In this document: positions 62,030 through 64,000 of the stretch, piece by piece
How positions within the stretch are numbered: position 1 is the first letter of the stretch
Layout of the letters: each line of letters starts with the position of its first letter
Assembly (NCBI GenBank): GCA_018003515.1
Contig: JAGNDO010000010.1
Coordinates: forward strand, 1 to 64,000
Direction: 5' to 3'
From: Caldilineaceae bacterium
GTDB lineage: Bacteria > Chloroflexota > Anaerolineae > Caldilineales > Caldilineaceae
Length of the DNA: 64,000 bases
Made by a program: the position numbers and the translations under genes
Notes under the pieces: model-generated
What the model saw: only the letters and a program-made list of their open reading frames with translations
Database searches by the model: none
What the model was told of the DNA's origin: nothing

Positions 62030-62899
62030 CTTCTTTTTCCATCCCGCCCGCACTTTTTGCGATTGAGCCAATTTTGTGCGCAGGGCCTCTTCGTCGCCGC
62101 TGTCGATCAGGGATCGCAGATCGGCCAAGTGGCGGGCGGCGCTGTCGATCTGGGCCAGGACCGCGTCCCGGTTGGTGGCGAGGATGTCCAAAAACATTTG
62201 GGTGTCGCTAGCGGCCACCCGACTGGTGTCTCGGAAACCCCCGGCAGCCAGTTGCCAGACCCGGTCATCGTCCATCCCGGTCGCCATCACCGTGTGGACC
62301 AAGGTGCTGGCCAAAACAAATGGCAAATGGCTAATGGCGGCGACCAATCGGTCGTGGCGGACTGGGTCCAGGACCACGGGGCGGGCTTTGACGGCGGTGA
62401 CCAGTTCTGTGGCCAGGGCCAGGGCTTCCGGGCCGGTGCGGGCCAGGGGGGAGAGCACCCAGGTGGCATCTTTGTAGAGATCCGGCTCGGCGGCGCCGAA
62501 ACCGGCGGTCTCTTTGCCGGTCATGGGGTGGCCACCGATGGGCTGGAGACCGGGGGGCAGATTCTGCATGGCTGCGCAGACGTGGCTCTTGGTGCTGCCC
62601 ATGTCCATGATCAGGGTGCCCGGCCACAGGATCGGCCCGACCTCGGCCAGCATGTCCACGATGGTGCGCACGGGGGTGGCCAGGATGACGATGTCCGCAC
62701 CGGCCACACCCGTGGTCAGGTCCGTGGTGGCCTGGTCCACGGCATCGGCGAAGAAGGCGGTCAGGGCACCGTCCGCGCTGCGGGTGACGCCCCGCACTTC
62801 CCGGCACAGCTTGTGGCGCACCAGATCCATACACAGGCTGGCCCCCATCAGCCCCAGGCCAATGACGGTGACGCGACAGTCGGAGAGAGGTTTGGGCAT
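62027..62899 (-). CDS. tyrA: Prephenate dehydrogenase
   Basis: 290 residues. Cofactor loop [44 protein letters not shown] and [13 protein letters not shown] are the TyrA pattern, with the catalytic His in the GGHPM or ISHLP segment. It oxidatively decarboxylates prephenate to 4-hydroxyphenylpyruvate (tyrosine branch). There is no ACT domain, so no obvious feedback domain. The start at 62899 has no clear ribosome-binding site. Confidence 0.94.
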   Translation of the reverse strand: MPKPLSDCRVTVIGLGLMGASLCMDLVRHKLCREVRGVTRSADGALTAFFADAVDQATTDLTTGVAGADIVILATPVRTIVDMLAEVGPILWPGTLIMDMGSTKSHVCAAMQNLPPGLQPIGGHPMTGKETAGFGAAEPDLYKDATWVLSPLARTGPEALALATELVTAVKARPVVLDPVRHDRLVAAISHLPFVLASTLVHTVMATGMDDDRVWQLAAGGFRDTSRVAASDTQMFLDILATNRDAVLAQIDSAARHLADLRSLIDSGDEEALRTKLAQSQKVRAGWKKK

Positions 62900-62903
62900 A
62901 GTG

Positions 62904-63055
62904 GTTGATCTGTTGATTGGTTGATTGTGGTTGGTTATCGAGTGTCGTGTATCGAGTATTTTTTGTGGGTGGAGGAGTCGTCAACCCTTTGGGTGCCTAT
63001 TGCGCTGACGAATTCTGATCCCACACAAATACTCGATACACGACACTCGATACTA
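62904..63055. repeat. Family J tract plus family A hairpin, copy 5
   Basis: TTGATTGGTTGATTG (62904-62925) followed by family A arms (62936 on, and complement ending at the DAHP synthase stop). It has the same order and the same contact with a stop codon as the gap at 61864. Confidence 0.87.
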
Positions 63056-64000
63056 AATCGTCCGCCCCACCGCCTCGGCGACCAAGCGCAATTCCTTCAT
63101 CAGCTTGACAAAGTGGTCGGGGGTGAGGCTTTGGGCACCGTCGGACCAGGCTTTGGCCGGGTCAGGATGGACCTCGATCATGAGGCCGTCCGCGCCGGCG
63201 GCGACGGCGGCCTTGGCCACAGCGGGGACTAGATCCCATTTGCCCGTGCCGTGGGCCGGGTCGGCGATCACAGGCAGGTGGGTGAGCTGTTGCAGGGCCG
63301 GGATGGCGTTGATGTCAAAGGTGTTGCGGGTGTAGGTTTCGTAGGTGCGGATGCCCCGTTCGCAGACCATGACGTTCATGTTGCCGTTGCTCAGGATATA
63401 CTCGGCGCTCATCAACAGCTCTTGAATCGTGCCGCTGATGCCCCGTTTGAGGAAGACGGGGATATTCGTCTTGCCCAAGGCCTTGAGCAACGAGTAGTTC
63501 TGGGTGTTGCGCGCCCCCACCTGAAAAATATCCGTGTAATCGCCCACCAGTTCCACCTCGTCGGGCGTCATCACCTCGGTGATGATGGGCAGACCGGTTT
63601 GCTCCCTGGCCTCGGCCAGATAGCGCAGCCCCTCTTCGCCCAGCCCTTGGAAGGCGTAGGGGCTGGATCGGGGCTTGAACGCGCCGCCGCGCAGGAAGTT
63701 GGCCCCGGCCTCCTTGACGGCGTGGGCGGTCTCGATGATCCCCTCTCGGCTCTCCACGCTGCACGGCCCGGCAAAGACGGCGATCCGATTGCCGCCGATG
63801 CTTTGGCCGCGCACGGTGATGACGGTCTTTTCTTGGCTGAAATCCCGGCTGGCCACCTTGAAGGGCTGCATGATGCGCACGGTCTTCTCCACACCGGGCA
63901 TCACCTCGAAACTGTCTTGTTGGATCAGATGATCATCCGCGCCGATGACGCCGACGATGGTGCGGGCTTCCCCCCGGCTCAGATGAACCTTGAAGCCCAA
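63053..64000 (-). CDS. aroF: DAHP synthase, N-terminus beyond window
   Basis: 315 codons visible; the start lies past 64000. It has a ferredoxin-like N-terminal domain ([20 protein letters not shown]) followed by the barrel of the type I-beta DAHP/KDO8P synthase group: [65 protein letters not shown] and [13 protein letters not shown]. It condenses PEP and erythrose 4-phosphate, the entry to the shikimate pathway. It is the first visible gene of the aro operon here. About 20-25 N-terminal residues are probably missing. Confidence 0.94.
   Translation of the reverse strand: MGFKVHLSRGEARTIVGVIGADDHLIQQDSFEVMPGVEKTVRIMQPFKVASRDFSQEKTVITVRGQSIGGNRIAVFAGPCSVESREGIIETAHAVKEAGANFLRGGAFKPRSSPYAFQGLGEEGLRYLAEAREQTGLPIITEVMTPDEVELVGDYTDIFQVGARNTQNYSLLKALGKTNIPVFLKRGISGTIQELLMSAEYILSNGNMNVMVCERGIRTYETYTRNTFDINAIPALQQLTHLPVIADPAHGTGKWDLVPAVAKAAVAAGADGLMIEVHPDPAKAWSDGAQSLTPDHFVKLMKELRLVAEAVGRTI

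Noticed and set aside
62300-62340. Family C-like words CAAATGGCAAATGGCTAATGG inside tyrA
   Set aside because: They encode the conserved [11 protein letters not shown] motif of prephenate dehydrogenases, so the likeness to the repeat is probably coincidence.

Overview
The window is a high G+C bacterial chromosome segment. It most likely comes from a Chloroflexota member of the Anaerolineae/Caldilineales type. This is an inference from three things: substrate-binding lipoproteins whose mature N-termini are Ala/Pro-rich, E1 alpha-beta fused 2-oxoacid dehydrogenases, and many sugar ABC systems. It encodes about 50 proteins. I saw no tRNA, rRNA, CRISPR array, transposase or phage module.

Layout. 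0.1-4.5 kb (-): two glycosidase-like proteins, one with SH3-like repeats and an M23 peptidase domain. 4.8-12.4 kb (+): ppk1, an M20 (LysK-like) hydrolase, mtnA, rhaA, rhaB. 12.7-15.2 kb (-): a xylulokinase-type FGGY kinase, a small orphan protein, a DUF4180 protein. 15.4-20.9 kb (-): an operon of DeoR repressor, HAD phosphatase, E2 and fused E1. 21.0-36.7 kb (-): a very long same-strand array of binding protein, ABC ATPase, permease, DUF4432 epimerase-like protein, AroE paralogue, fucI, aldo-keto reductase, Zn-alcohol dehydrogenase, PHP protein, long SorE-like dehydrogenase, SrlD-like dehydrogenase and EthD-like protein. 37.1-41.2 kb (+): the divergent LacI regulator, a ketose 3-epimerase, dhaK and dhaL. 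41.5-48.6 kb (+): a second ABC transporter (LsrB/RhaS-like binding protein, ATPase, two permeases), a beta-hydroxyacid dehydrogenase and mtnK. 48.7-55.8 kb (-): a SorC-family regulator, a second E2/fused-E1 pair, rpe and an FGGY pentulose-type kinase. 56.0-58.3 kb (+): DUF1349 protein, HpcH/HpaI aldolase, aldo-keto reductase. 58.4-64 kb (-): DUF2277 plus alpha/beta hydrolase, then DAHP synthase, tyrA, aroA and aroE, with the DAHP synthase gene cut by the window end.

How it fits together. The region is mainly a rare-sugar and polyol catabolic island. In the LacI-controlled half, the SorE-like plus SrlD-like dehydrogenases recreate the L-sorbose-1-phosphate to sorbitol-6-phosphate to fructose-6-phosphate branch. 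Import is by ABC transporter rather than PTS, and a DhaK/DhaL pair is the candidate ketose kinase. In the SorC half, an lsr-like transporter is joined to methylthioribose kinase, with its partner isomerase mtnA 38 kb away. This suggests salvage of external methylthioribose or 5-deoxyribose. LacI- and DeoR-type promoters with well-placed operators can be read directly.

The most unusual property is non-coding. Most intergenic gaps hold long imperfect hairpins from about ten unrelated short-repeat families. Several have moved into coding sequence, in both E2 interdomain linkers and the rpe N-terminus. One hairpin has been split by a 185-bp element with 19-bp terminal inverted repeats and a 13-bp direct duplication.
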